DNA of 64,000 nucleotides from the NCBI GenBank assembly GCA_949358305.1, contig OX442319.1, positions 3,100,001 to 3,164,000 on the forward strand. The letters are read 5' to 3'. The stretch is from Strigamia acuminata. Taxonomy: Eukaryota > Arthropoda > Chilopoda > Geophilomorpha > Linotaeniidae. The notes under the pieces are model-generated. The model ran no database searches. It was not told the origin of the DNA and was given only the letters and a program-made list of their open reading frames with translations. The translations under genes and the position numbers were made by a program. Positions 34,301-46,200 of the stretch are shown piece by piece. Positions within the stretch are counted from its first letter, which is position 1. Each line of letters starts with the position of its first letter.

Positions 34301-36606
34301 ATTACGGGGTGGTGGGGAATATTATATACTCCTTTACGCAAAAACCGCTCCTCTTTTGGCACTTCTTCCGCGTGATCTTCCTCCAGATAATCAGTCATTG
34401 CCTTGTGATACCGTGCTTTATAGTCCTCATTCCCATCAATTCGTTGCAGGGTGCTAGCTAATTGATTCATAGCTATCTCCCAATTAGAGTCAAGATCGTC
34501 AATTGCCCCGTTAAACGGCAACAATACTTCGTAGCGCCCTGAATCGAGTCTTTTCGTTGTTTTTTCAAATCGATCGCGGACAAAGTCAGAGTCCTTTTCA
34601 CCGGCGCTTATGCCAATAGCTTCAAGACTCCAAAGCTTCTCCAATTCCCTGTCACTGGTGTCGCAACACGCGTTACAGCAGGAAACCGTGTCCGCCTCCT
34701 CAAACAAGTCTGTCGACCCTGCAGCCCCAGACAGGACCCAGCCGAAGATTGTGTTAATCAATCCGAGTGAGTCACTTAACCGCTTGCGACCGTTAACAAA
34801 AAACTTCCACCATACGTCGATTCCCAGCAAAATTTCTATTTTGTTTGACTCGGACGGAAGTTCCTCCGCCAATTCAATGCCCATCCCCTTCACCTTTTCA
34901 ATTACAGCTGGGTTTACAACTCCCGAGACAAACGGCAAACTCTCCGCAGTAAGGGCAGCGACCCGAAGCTCCTTTGAACAGTGACGGGACCGTAAACATA
35001 AATCATAGATGTCGTAATCGGTTGCAGCCGGTATACTTTCGTTAAATCGCTGCGTCGTCATGTGCATAGTTCCTTCCTTTTGTAGCTTTAAACGATCAGC
35101 CAAACTTCGCAAAATAAACGACCTGTGACTGCCCGAGTCCAAAACGCCACGCACGCAGTGTATCCCACCCGATTTCGTCTTCAAATTTGCCGTAAAAACC
35201 ATAAGTTGAAGCGTGGAAGAAACCGCCATAGAAACGTTTGTGATCGCTTGAATCTCCCCAACTTTTTCGGTGGAAGACAAGGCTGTCACTTCAGACTTTC
35301 TGCAAATCGATGAATGGTGTCTCCCGCCACAAGAACGACAAGAAAACTTGGTTTTACATTCTTGTGCGCGGTGACCTGCACGCAGACAGTTGAAACACAG
35401 GCGATTTTTCCTTACGATTTCGAACTTGTCATTAACCTCCATTTCCTTCTTGCAGCTTGCATTTTGATGCTCTTCACCGCAAAACACACAGGCAAACTTG
35501 TCCGACTTTGATTTGGTTGACGACGCAGATTTCGCGTTTTGAGCAGTAAAGCAAGTTGCCATCGTCCCTTTGGACTCTTTGGCTATTTCTGGCTGCTTCT
35601 CAGAGCGCTCTTTCTTTACACCGGTACGCTCGGAGCCCATTAACTCCTCCGTTTGCTCGGCTAATGTAATCTCCGAAGCGAGAAAATCGAGAAGAGTTAT
35701 AACGTTACAGCCGCCCAGGCCATGGATCCGACCGTAGCGTGTCACCATTTCCATTGGAAATTTTCGGAGAATATCAGGCACGAGCAGCAACCCGGCCGTT
35801 CTCACCGGAACCTGCAACTGCTCGAGCAACCGAACCGCGGACGAAACTTTGGTCAGTAACGCCTTCACGGCTTTCGCAGGGTGTACATCCACTATCGGTT
35901 TCAATTCTCTTATGGTCTTCATCAGAGCATTGCGCTGAGCTCCAGCATCTCCATAACTCCGTTGTAATTCCTCCCGCGCCAAATCATAGCAACCATCTAT
36001 GAGCGGATAATTAGATATGAGAGCGCCAGCTTCTCCTGTACAAGACACCTGCAAATATTGCAATTTTTCGATTTCCGACAAATCGGGATTTGTGTGTATC
36101 GCTGTTTCGAAGTGGTTCATAAACGACTTGAAAAGCAGAACCTCCCCGTCGAACTTCCTCATATCCAACTTCGGAATCTTTGAGTTCTTCTTTTTTGGGG
36201 TGGTGGTGCTCAAAAACGAGCCGCCTCCCGCTCCGGCGGAAGTCGAAGAAACATTCGCCGCACCACCTCCTCCCCCATGCGCTACCCATCTTTTTGAAAG
36301 CTGATACCTCTTGGACAGCAGATCCAAGCGAACAGCTATCTCTTCTACATGACGAACTTTCAGCAGATACGGTGGCCGAAGCAGATGGGGCTGGAGTAAG
36401 TTCAAATCGTTGACCATCTGAAGATTTTTCTCTTGCGCGGACAACTGAAGTGCTTCCAGTTCCCCTGAATCAACTACGGTCTCGGAGCGCTTCAACATGG
36501 CCTCAAGAGAGACAGCCAAAGCATCCCACCTCGCTTCAAGCACGTCAGGTTGGATTGGCGGCAGCGGCGGGGTATAAGACCGCGGCGATACTGGTTGTGA
36601 CACCAT
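31366..36606 (-). CDS. BEL/Pao gag-pol polyprotein
   Basis: A 1746-aa frame starting at an ATG. In order: a gag-like N-terminal region; CCHC zinc knuckles (CFNCLRAGHRAQEC and a second, degenerate CRSCGGRHHSSIC, about residues 398-435); an aspartic protease with DSGS (about 490); reverse transcriptase with ADIKQAFLQV and YMDD (about 825 and 912); RNase H with FCDASPKAYG (about 1085); an integrase zinc region HLGLMHG...CLTCRKAK; and a core with TGIDHLGPL, SDNSRTF and WAGGSWERL (about 1455-1560). A basic C-terminal domain typical of BEL/Pao follows. The catalytic motifs are present and there is no internal stop. Antisense open frames within it are shadows. Confidence 0.96.
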   Translation of the reverse strand: MVSQPVSPRSYTPPLPPIQPDVLEARWDALAVSLEAMLKRSETVVDSGELEALQLSAQEKNLQMVNDLNLLQPHLLRPPYLLKVRHVEEIAVRLDLLSKRYQLSKRWVAHGGGGGAANVSSTSAGAGGGSFLSTTTPKKKNSKIPKLDMRKFDGEVLLFKSFMNHFETAIHTNPDLSEIEKLQYLQVSCTGEAGALISNYPLIDGCYDLAREELQRSYGDAGAQRNALMKTIRELKPIVDVHPAKAVKALLTKVSSAVRLLEQLQVPVRTAGLLLVPDILRKFPMEMVTRYGRIHGLGGCNVITLLDFLASEITLAEQTEELMGSERTGVKKERSEKQPEIAKESKGTMATCFTAQNAKSASSTKSKSDKFACVFCGEEHQNASCKKEMEVNDKFEIVRKNRLCFNCLRAGHRAQECKTKFSCRSCGGRHHSSICRKSEVTALSSTEKVGEIQAITNVSMAVSSTLQLMVFTANLKTKSGGIHCVRGVLDSGSHRSFILRSLADRLKLQKEGTMHMTTQRFNESIPAATDYDIYDLCLRSRHCSKELRVAALTAESLPFVSGVVNPAVIEKVKGMGIELAEELPSESNKIEILLGIDVWWKFFVNGRKRLSDSLGLINTIFGWVLSGAAGSTDLFEEADTVSCCNACCDTSDRELEKLWSLEAIGISAGEKDSDFVRDRFEKTTKRLDSGRYEVLLPFNGAIDDLDSNWEIAMNQLASTLQRIDGNEDYKARYHKAMTDYLEEDHAEEVPKEERFLRKGVYNIPHHPVIKEDRQTTKFRVVFNASSARKGMKSLNDCLYPGPSLNPDIILVLIRFRLYCVLVIADIKQAFLQVLINPTHRNFLRFLWVAREYFQKPFSWKNLWDHLMVLRMTVVPFGVNASPFLLCAAIRKQGRLYEETHPKEADALDGGIYMDDLTSGGDDVEHAVKHCEDLRMILDDGKLPLVKWASSDEQAFAALKDEGFHMRSETFAELDIIKMLGVLWNVPEDSIMFKIPACEKIPHSRRSILSLVASVFDPLGLLAPVILPMKLLMQSCCGRSLAWDGNISEEERGEVATWYSDISILKDFKIKRWLGTFSRKKLALEIFCDASPKAYGCAVYTRNAEGVSHLLLSKCRIAPIAKLSLPRLELTAAVVGARMADYILKNFLPDYPVEEVKFFSDSMVALAWIKSVKNQWKPYVSNRVAEILEKSRKEQWAYVPTDLNPADVLTRPRSAKDLIDNQLWWTGTDPRTLTPMCVDGVSLPAEEMKTVVLAVSLQETFMDTFFRRFSSFRRMTRVFALIRRCRTPSPRGMDLEIFELEEAERKLIHLSQRMHFREELEAVELNKGVDKTSILKNFDIFIGEKGLLRLRSRLRKSFLTFNESNPVLLHPESWVTRLIIKQTHLGLMHGDLSETLYRVRDRFWVLRGRRTVQSVIRNCLTCRKAKLQAGNPITGDPPMERVTPAAPFRHTGIDHLGPLNVGPAKQSKKVYILLFTCLVTRSVHLEVSENLTVEKFLLAFRRFGARFGYPAKVFSDNSRTFARGSQEIQSWGKLIAKDKVKTLLTERRILWTFTPPFSPWAGGSWERLVRSVKDKLRKMLTRKTIDLEALQTLVLEVSSIINSRPLSYVHEEVDGGHILSPESFLTGGLGKYVLNVPVSAIKRADLKKLDRKRRLFVWEFWRLWKEGYLKQLRNFHEVKGDRFFKNPKVGQVVLLEKVGSNPYFWPLVRIKEVFPGEDGIVRVVRVATADGKEYRRSVKHIRALELD

Positions 36607-37200
36607 CTTTGCCTGGAATTAGAAAGCAAAAGACAATATCTATCGCCAAATACCACAACCTCGTACCAAAATAAACAAGAAAACAAAACACGCACACGAC
36701 AATAGCAATTGACACAGCACACCACGTGTAGCACGGTGCTGCTTACTGAACGATTCACGTTTGACAAACAGAACCGGACAGCGACAAACTCCCCCGCTTA
36801 AGGCGGTTATATGGAGCACACTAGAGAATAGTTATTATTCCAGAAATAACAACTCACAAAACACAATTGCACCCTCCCCCAGGCACAAGCACTGACCATT
36901 CCCAACAACACTCTCAACCAATACAAAACCAAACTTAAAACTATAAAGTCCAAAGTCGGTGACTCTTCAAAGACGTTGCTCATCCACCGCACGCGTTGTG
37001 TTTGCAGTTATGACCGAAGAATCCAGCAACAGGTGACGTCAGGGCTGTCCGTACCGCCGCTCTCGACGACTTGACCGCGCGACTCTTGCCGCCTTGGGAA
37101 GACGTGTATTCGATGAACGACACGCGTACGGAATCCAAAACCCGCACCAACTCGAACGAGGCTCACCGTCGCTCGCAATGGGTCACCCCGGCGTCCAGCT

Positions 37201-37220
37201 GAATCCTGGTCACGGCACCA
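37201..37220 (-). other. Primer binding site for tRNA-His
   Basis: The plus strand reads GAATCCTGGTCACGGCACCA, which equals the 3' end (T arm, acceptor and CCA) of eukaryotic tRNA-His. Its complement is the minus-strand primer binding site, 11 bases inside the 5' LTR. Confidence 0.85.
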
Positions 37221-37231
37221 ATTTCCGGTTC

Positions 37232-38000
37232 TGTTGCGGTCAGCCAACGAGATGACCGGTCAAGGTAGCGACTCCCAAGTCGCTCTTTGGATCGCATAGT
37301 GATTTCCGTACATCTGCGACAGATGAGCAGCAATGGCGCATCGCATTGGAGAAATACTATTGTTGGGTCGGCACAGCAAGGCATGGAGGAGAAGCGCAAG
37401 CTTTACTCCTCCGCACACATTGTTGACACTTGAATAAAATGAGTCGGGAAAAGCAAATAACTGACAACTTGTTTAATCATTGGAATAACGAGAAAGACTG
37501 AGGAAAAAGCAAAGAAACAAAAAAAGAGCAAGTGCAAGACAATGGCACGTGATAAAAACGACTTAGTTTAGCATTGTTATGTCACGTCAAACTGCACTGC
37601 AGCCTCCTCTTACAGCAGAAAACTGATAATCTAACAATGAGACAAGCAAAAATGGAAACAGATAAAATTCTCAAATGGCACTTCTAGGCCTCAGTAGAGA
37701 ACACAAATAAGAGCTGATAAAATGTAAAGAAATCTTAAAATTAACAAGAAGCGATGCGGAATCCGCACCACAAATGACTAGGAGAACAAACCGTTCTTAA
37801 TATCAAACACAATACCCAAAAAGCTTACACTGTGACAAAAACCAAACACAAAACCAAGTAAGCCTAACACACTTATTTACAAACAATTAGAGCGGTGTCC
37901 ATGGGGATGCAAAGTAAACTCCTAAAGCATATTAAAAACTAACTTACTTAATTATAAGAAACGATACAGCAAATAACACACTCCATCGCTGATAGCAACA
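37232..38000 (-). repeat. 5' LTR of the BEL element
   Basis: 769 bp, TG...CA ended, uninterrupted. On the minus strand it supplies the promoter of the element. Confidence 0.93.
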
Positions 38001-38920
38001 TTACTACTCTTCCTTTTCTTCCACCAGCCCAAGATGACAATAACTCAAAACCGCCATCCTTTCACCTAAATTTATTATTTTAGTGAATTTTCATTTCACC
38101 TAAGATGTTCAATTTTAATTCTGCGACAGTAGTGGATTGAACAGAAGAACTTCGATTTTATTATGTAATCGCGAGTCAATTGCTGACACCTAGCAATCAT
38201 AAAATTGTTAAAAATAAATGTATCAGAATTATTATGTTGAGGTTAAACCTCACTGTCCATACCAAATCCATTAAAACAGGTCAATTGATACTTGAAATTC
38301 CTCATCCACACCCAACTTCGAGACAAACTATCAGCCTGCAGTGAAAAAAAATATTTACACTCAACAAATAGAAATTAAATGGCAAAAAAATATACCCAAT
38401 TTCCTGTGTAAAGTTCATTTCATTTTGTAGAACGTCGAACATGAGAAAAGAATCTTCATCTGGTTCGTATCCACAATCAAAACAACTTTTCATTCCTACT
38501 GGGACGATCGGAGTAGCCATTTTGAAATTTGCGATTGCTTAGTTCTGTCTGATCTGCAAGTGGAAAAAATAATAGATCAGCAACTTGAAGACACTCTGGT
38601 GGCCAAATCCGAAAACATCCATTCTCAGTTAGGACGGACTGAAATGGCACTTGGCACATTCAAAATTCCTTTCAACTAAACAGCATTTTAAAAACCATAT
38701 TTAAACCCCTTGTCTCGATCGAATTTCAAAAATAGCGGCCGATTTAGTGTCGTGCATGACGTTGAAACAACAACAACATATTTAATTGCTAAAGCTAGAT
38801 ATTTTAGCAAAGCTAAAAATTTGCTAACGTTAAAGAACTCACTTAGCTTAGCTATAATGAAATTTATAATGAAATTTATGTGCAATCAAGGAAATTTTCT
38901 CCTATTGCTTCAACAATTAC
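38001..38920. other. Intergenic DNA with a dispersed repeat (about 38672-38790)
   Basis: The stretch from ACTAAACAGCATT through TCAAAAATAGCGGCC to AACAACAACA is closely related to 42423-42540 (ACTAAACAGCAATA...TCAAAAATGGCGGCC...AACAACAAAACA). The two are copies of an unnamed repeat family. No gene. Confidence 0.45.
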
Positions 38921-39692
38921 CATGTTTACATGTACTCAGTTTTCCAGATAAGTTAAAATTTGGATTTTATTTATCCGGATAACTGTGTGCGTTTACACGG
39001 CATTAGTTTTCTGGTAAACTTGATGTCACATTTGAATTACCTATAATGCATTTTGATTATCTGGAACAACAACATGGTTGTCGATCTATAAATCAAATTC
39101 CAACACCGGAAATCGTGTTTTAGCTGATTTCACATTGTTTTCCTAAGTGTCGTTGGTACGTCGGTCTAACGCAGAGGTGTCCAGCATCCCGGCTTCCCTG
39201 GGCCACATTGGAAAAAGAGGAATTGTCGTGGGCCACACTTAAGATACACCGACACTAACGATAGCAGATGGTAATATACACCACCACAGATAAGCAAAAA
39301 AGTACTCGAATAATAATCCTAATTTTAATGCTGTTTGCTGTCCAAAGAAATCAATCACTAAAATCTAAAATAATTATTTTTTAAGTTTTTGTGTTGGGCC
39401 ACATGTTGTCTGCAGGGCACGGGTTGGACACCCCTGGTTTAACGTATTGTTAATACAACGATTCAATGCTATTGTGATCGAAGTATTTAATTTTCGCATG
39501 CATGCATCTTACGGGTGTTTACACGCAGTTTTCAATGCACAAAACGCCCAAAATCTACGTCGAACACCGGGAATTTAGTTTTCCGGAGAAGTCCGTCTTT
39601 TCTCGAAAAATGGTATGTTTACATGATCAGTTTTCCAGAAAAATAAAATTTGCATTTTCACTTATCTAGATAACTGAGTGCACGTAGACATG
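38921..39692. mobile_element. Element with palindromic termini, interrupted by a hAT MITE
   Basis: CATGTTTACATGTACTCAGT at 38921 and the reverse complement of 39661-39692 agree at about 27 of 32 positions. Each end is itself a palindromic module of about 80 bp (CAGTTTTCCAGA...AAAATTTG...GATAACTG), repeated in the same order near 38938-38985 and 39630-39678. No coding capacity; superfamily unknown. Confidence 0.5.
39172..39436. mobile_element. hAT-like MITE (CAGAGGTGTCCA ends)
   Basis: Left end CAGAGGTGTCCAGCATCCCG and right end CGGGTTGGACACCCCTG are imperfect inverted repeats. The flanks are 8-bp repeats GTCTAACG (39164-39171) and GTTTAACG (39437-39444), with one mismatch. The subterminal GGGCCACA is present at both ends. 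This fits the widespread CAGRGGTGTCCAA class of hAT elements. Confidence 0.8.
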
Positions 39693-40242
39693 ATTTTTAT
39701 GCAAGAACCGCATCACTTTTCTTCAATTTTTCAATTAATTTTTCTAGAATCGTTTGATTTTAAAATTTATTTGATGCACAATAGTTAGCGACAGCGACAA
39801 TTAGCGAAAAGCAAAAAACAACCACTTTGGAAATCCCAACCCTGGACATCATCAACGGAAGATCCCAAACTTCAACTTTGCGACCACACATTGCCAACCA
39901 CCGTGACCCCCTGCACTTGACCTTCCGCACTCAAAATCCATTTCCAAAACAAAACAAAAAAAATTCACACAAAACAATAACAAACACGAAAAATTATGAA
40001 AATCCCTCCCGAAAAAAATCTTCCTCAATTTGAACTCTCAACTGCATCCACACCACACACACCTGCCGCTGAACCATGCAAAGGGAAGTCCTGCGGGGGC
40101 TCGTGCGCTGATTCACACGGTCAACGTGCCCGCCTCCTAAACAGCCATTGGCGGACCCTCCACAACAGGTTGCATAGAAACCGAGACTCGAGTCGAGCGC
40201 ATCTAGTCAAACCGGCAAAACCACGTCAGCAACCGCGCAAAA
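39693..40242. other. 5' flank of the 1023-aa gene
   Basis: The last 200 bp before the ATG become CpG-rich, suggesting a promoter. No TATA box is evident. Confidence 0.35.
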
Positions 40243-43200
40243 ATGGACTATTACGCCTACACGAACCCCAGCTACGACGACGACGACGACGACGACGACG
40301 AGTGCCAAGAGTGCGACTACTACCCGATCACGAGGTACACATTTCTCGAGTCGATAACCGAAGAAACCCCGGACGAATTGCTGAGTGAGGAGTCGCAAAC
40401 TTCGTGGGACGAGACGTCGGACGACGAGGCCGTAACGGTCATTCACAACGAGCCGTGCGCGAAAAACGAGCCGGTGTATATTGCGACGGAGGAAGAGACG
40501 AACAAAGGCGAACAACTCGACAAGTGGTTGGAACGTTCTATTGGGCCGGGGGACGGGAGATGCGCGCTGATGCCCGCATTTGACCTTGGTCGTCCGCTGG
40601 ATTTCACCGCGCGCAGCTCGTCGCTGGAGGATTTTCTCATTCGGGAATTCGAGGCGAATAATAACGGATTCGACGATCGCGTGGAATGTTTCAATGGGTT
40701 TGTCAAGTGTTGTCACGCGAGGTCGCTCTCGGATTTAAGTCAGTTGAAAACGAACGATAATCTGAGCGAGGATTCCGGGTACGGGGAAAACGTGGAGAAC
40801 GAAAAGAAGGGATTCGCGATTCAAGTGATTATTTTGGAGGAAGAGAGCGAGTTCGAAGCGCCGCCGACGTCGTATGCGGGCAACGGGGAAAGCGACTCGC
40901 TCCTGCGGGAAGAGTGGGAGCGCTCGGTCGAGTCCGGTCGCGCGGCAACCGACGACTGGCTCGGGTTAAAAATAAATTGGGATAAAACGATGCGGGAAAA
41001 AAGCTCGTCGCTCCGCTCTCTCGCTAGCTGCGACTTGGAAATGGAGTTTTTGAGCGCACCTGTGTCGAAATCGGAAGCACGTGACCAGGAAAGGTCACGG
41101 ATTACGTCTGCCTGTAGCGATTCGAGACATATGGAGGGTCGGGAGCGGAAATGCGGTGTAAATTGGGACGGGAGCGCGCATTTGGCTGCGAGCCAGCCAT
41201 TTGTGGGTGAAGAAAGAAGTTGTTCGGTCCATTCGGTCGACAGTGAGTTGTTGGTGGTGGGAAAAGGTGGTTTGGCGGAAAACGGCGGGAGTATGGCGAA
41301 TTATGCTAGGGCCTGTCCCATTCCGAGGGGAGTTGAGGGATCGTGTGGGCAAACACCTGCAAAGTTTCAAAACTGGGCTGGTTTGGCTCCGGTTCAAAAT
41401 CGCGATGCGGAGAAAGTTCATGTTGTGCTTGTCAATGGGAAGGAAGGAAACGAGCGGACGGCTTGCTTGCATGTTAAGGATCCCACCGATTTTGTAAGTA
41501 CTGAGTTTGTTTTTCTTTGGTTTTGAGGTGTTTGGGGATTTTTGGCGTTGGGAAATGATAAATTGTGAGTTTTTCGCTTTGAGGGTGTTTGGGAAAATGG
41601 TTTCGCGGCAATTAGACGAGCGAGATTAAACGGGGATTGTGCGAGATTGTTACATCTGGAGTGGTGGAATGCGCGAAAACATTGGATTAGTGACGTCACA
41701 GGTCGCGCTCTCGACGGTAACGACCTTGGTTGATTCTGGTCGGTTTTCCAAAAAAGTAAAAAAGAAATGAAATGATTTTGCTTTTCCGGATTTAGACGTG
41801 GAAACGTGACGAGTGAAGTTTCACAAAATGTTTGTGTGGAGCTTTATTTAAAATGACACCAGAAAAAATACAATTTGGTCATAATTTTTAATACCTTTTT
41901 GGTAATCGGTTCCACCAATCATGTGCATAATTGCAAAAACACAAAAAATGCATAACCATAAAATGCAGAAAAAGTCTTTTTTGCAATTTTGGGAAGCGAT
42001 TTTTAAGATTTGTCAAATACAAAACAAAATGGCGGCGGCCAAGCACGATCAATTTTGTATTTGATACAAAATCACAAGATTACAGAATCCTTTTGGTGTT
42101 TCTGTACAAATTTTGCTTAATTTTTCAGCTGGGTGTGTTTAGTTATATCTTGATTGACAGTGTTTAATCAAAGAATAGAAAATGAATTCTCTTTTAAGCC
42201 GATTGCATCAGACTATAATTAAGTTCTTTTTTGCCTCATGATTTCATTGTGTTCACAGTTGATTAATTATTGCATGTGGGTGTCCACAGCTGCACTGTTA
42301 CATAATATTCTTTATATTTCTCAAAAAGAATAATTGATTTTTAGTAAATTCTAATTTCTAAAAATCATAAATTCATGCAGCTGTTTTAATCCTGCTAGGC
42401 AGCATTCACAAACTCATTTTAGACTAAACAGCAATATATTTAAACTGCTTGCCTCGATCTAACTTCAAAAATGGCGGCCAATTTTTCAGTTGCAGTGGGC
42501 GTGTGCACAACATTTAAACAACAAAACATGTTTAACTGTTTTAACGAGGCATAGAATAGAAAATTATTACCGGTATTCAATCTTCAAAAGACTAATTGAC
42601 TTATTCGTCTGAAATGACTTCTCCAAACAGGATAAGATGATTTTAAATCGTATCTCTGATAAGTCAACTCGAAAGAATTCACATAAGAGGATTAAGATTA
42701 AGTAAAATTGAAATTGAAGTCACTTCTTTGACTTATAGAATCGACTTATCGTATTGACATTATCGTTACGCGTGCAGACGACATCGATAATCGGGCATTA
42801 CTGTGCGCGCAATTGGCAAATGTTTAGATATAACACTATAAATGAAATGACCAACTACGGTATCAGTGTTTGGCCATTTTGAATTGAGTTTTTCAATTTT
42901 GTCTGTCTCTATGATTCAGATCGACATGAAGAGGAGCAGTGCCATCACCGTGTTGCCTCGGAACAACGTGCAATACACTGCATGCCATCAAGTGCAACGG
43001 GTAAACCTCGACGACGACAGCAACGACACGGCGACACGTGCGTTAGAAGACAGTTACCATCACATGGAACGTGCCATCAACTATCTGCAGCAAGATATCG
43101 ACGACAGAAACACCTTCTATTTGCACCAACCGCCGATCAATCCTTCGCGCAACCACATCTGGAACGCCCGGCAACAATATTTCGACCAATCCACGGACGG

Positions 43201-46200
43201 CCAAAGCAAACCTCCACAGCCCGACATCAGCCGCGTCTTCGACGACTTCCGGAAACGAGCGCAAGAAGGCCGCGAACGCGCCGCTCGCAGCGTTCTGGAC
43301 CTGCAAGCGATCGATTCCTCCGTTCGACGTGAGATCAACCAAATGACATCACCTGCGCCAGCTGCAGCGCCAGTTCCAACTTCCTCAAAACCTCGCGGTG
43401 CATTCTTGCAGGCCTCGAAACGCCGCAGCCGCAGCTCCGGCTACTTAGAGACGGACATCGACAGCTTGTTAAGCCGACAAGTGGTCCACGAAACGCCGGC
43501 TAAGGCTGCGAAAAGCGATTTCGGCAGGCGGGATGAGATTCCTTGCAACTACAACGCGCAAACTAAAGCTCTGAGTATGTTGAGCTTGCGCCAACAACGG
43601 GAGGAACGTGAAAAAGACAATGCGGAACGCGCTCGGAGCATGGAGTTCCTCCTGGACGCCGAGAACAAAGTTGCCGCGCAACCTCCGGAGAACCAACTCA
43701 TGTACGGAGACGAAAAGACTTTGTCGGAGCACGAGCTCCGTGTTCGGAGGTCTCTTCGGCAGCTAAACGTACCGGAATGGTTTAAGAATTCACCGTATAC
43801 TCAAGCGAAAGGTTTTTTGCTGAAGAAAAGAGAGGATGATAGTGCGAAGAAATGGCAGGGGCTTTCTTCGAGGATCCCATCGGCGCCAAGCGTGGGGTGT
43901 CAGTCGGATGCTTCGACGTCGTCGATGGGCAGTGCTACGATCAGGATTAATCCGCCGCATTGTTGGAGGTATCCGGGCAGTTCGAGATCACCATCTCCGA
44001 TGCGTGATAAGGGACAAGGGGTTGCAAGGTTGGAAAGCAGTTTGACGTCTCAATCACCCACAGGTCAGTACTTGAGGAAATAGTGTGTATTTCCTCATGG
44101 TTATGTTGGATTGCTATTGTTTCTCTTAGTGAATGGCTAAATTTATGAGGTTTTTGTTTTCAGTTGGTCTTTATCGGGGTGAATATAAGTTAGTAATTGT
44201 CATTTTGTTAGTCACAATATCAATGGAGAGATTTTCACCTTGAAACTTGATAATGGGACTAGTTGGATATTATTTTAAAATATCGGGTTTTGAATTGTCT
44301 GGGAAATCTAAAATTAGCTATAAGACATCTTGTGTTGACAATAAGGTGCGTCCAAAAAGTGTGTGGAATGAGGAAAAATTTGAAAAAAATTAACTTCCAA
44401 TATTTTGATTTAATTTTCCTTTTAGGATTACTAAATATACCACTCAAGTAATGTTTGATTAAATTTTCAGACTGATTCAATAATATTTATTTAAAATATC
44501 AACAATAAATGAAAAAACAGGTTAGGCACGTTTTTGCATACTATTTTGATCGTTTTTATGAACGGCATGAACAGTATAAACTGAAACTTTGAACGCACAA
44601 GTGTTCTTATTGTTTTTTCCTGAATCGTGAGGTCCGTCCAGAGGCTTTTGGTTCTCCCCTGACCATCTGACGGCGGTCCACCACTCACAGTGTGTCTTTG
44701 TCAGTCATATTGAGAAATAACATTTTTGCGTGGTCTATTTTTTTTTCTAAAGGATCACTTCAACGAGCAACACCAACCATTTTGACTAAGCAGCCTTATT
44801 TGGGATGGAGATCGTCCGAACGACTAACACGGGAAGACTCGAAAGACTCGAATGCCGAAAGTTCTCCGACAAACGGGCAGTCCAACTTCTATCGCTCAGC
44901 TGCGGAAAGACTTTCTGCCGGTCCGGGGTATTATGCGTTGCGCTATGGTTCGTACCCAAATAAACCAAGCAGTGAAGAATGTTTGCCTGGCAGAACTGCA
45001 GTTCACGTCAGCTCGTCTCTCAAAACAAAACCCACAAAACCACCAGTCCCACCGAAACCATATTCAACGCCAACTGTCCCGCACCAAAATGGCAGCAACA
45101 AAAATGCAATATACGGTCACAGCAGCTTGAAAAAACAAGGGAATCCTAAATCTTCCAGACATAAAGTTGTTTGGATGGAATCGTCTTTTGTTGGCTTAAA
45201 ACCGGCGACGAAGAACGGGAAACAAATCCAGGACAACAAAAATGAAGTTGGGCAATTGCAGTATGAAGGAGGTAAGCACACCACGGCAAACTAAACCCTG
45301 CTTTGTACTGTATAGTTTGAAGCCAGTAGCTTAATGCTAAATTCAAATTGGGCATTCCGTTCTGTAGATACCTTGTTGTCGAAGTAGCGGTCGATGGTTG
45401 CAGTACATAAATTTTCGCCACTAGAAATATTCATATTCAAGTATTTTTACTCACTTTGGTTTGGCACGCGACAAACCAAGTCATGTGACTAGGGGGTGTA
45501 AACTCCCTATATATATAAATAAATATACGGTATGTTAACTATCTCTACAGACCGGCATGCATTGTTTGAATTAGCAGCAAATTACAGGGCGCAAACTGTA
45601 GCAACATCCCAACCTGACTAACAGCTAAAAGTCCTCCTTTTAACTCGGGTGGTAGTTCTCTAACCAAATTTTAAATGCAAACAAACAAATGTTTTTCTAT
45701 TTTTCCTGTAGCGAATAATGTCCTTAAGTCAAGATCAGGTTTTGTTGCATCACTTGCATAAGTAATTGAATAGGGTTTTGGGGTAAGTCATCAAATTTAC
45801 TTTTAATTATGTTTCCTGTCACTAAGAGCATCACTAATGTGAATTAAAAAAATCCATTTGATAGTATGTGTTTAAAAATAAATTTATCAACAAAAAAAGG
45901 GACATTGAACTCTCCATTAGTCTTGCTCTAGTGACTGTGCAGATGAGTATAAGTAGAACTGAGATTAAGAGAGATGCTTTTATTTTTAAGTTTAGCAGGA
46001 CTATAAATAAGTCATGGGGTTTTAAAGTAGTGAATTTATTTTATATGAAATTTGCTAGTTGTTTATCCAGTACATTTCAAGGTTACATAAACATGCAGGC
46101 AAGTTTCAAGCATTAGTCACAGCATATTGTGGCCACCTGTTGCTAGAGCACGAGCAAAGTATGACATCATTTCACTATAGGGCTCGGAATTAATCACATT

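Larger units (their letters stand above)
29722..38000 (-). mobile_element. BEL/Pao LTR retrotransposon, structurally intact
   Basis: The element lies on the minus strand. It is bounded by two LTRs of 769 bp each (after removing the 801-bp MITE and its 8-bp duplication from the left copy). The LTRs start TGTTGCGG and end TAGCAACA on the plus strand. A 4-bp direct repeat, TTAC, flanks it (29718-29721 and 38001-38004). Inside are a tRNA-His-type primer binding site, a single long gag-pol frame without stop or frameshift, and no envelope gene. The LTRs look the same wherever I compared them, which indicates recent insertion. It could still be autonomous; activity is inferred only. Confidence 0.95.

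Noticed and set aside
31805-36304. Antisense and alternate-frame ORFs within the BEL polyprotein
   Set aside because: Shadows of the 1746-codon frame. No overlapping accessory or envelope-like gene is supported.
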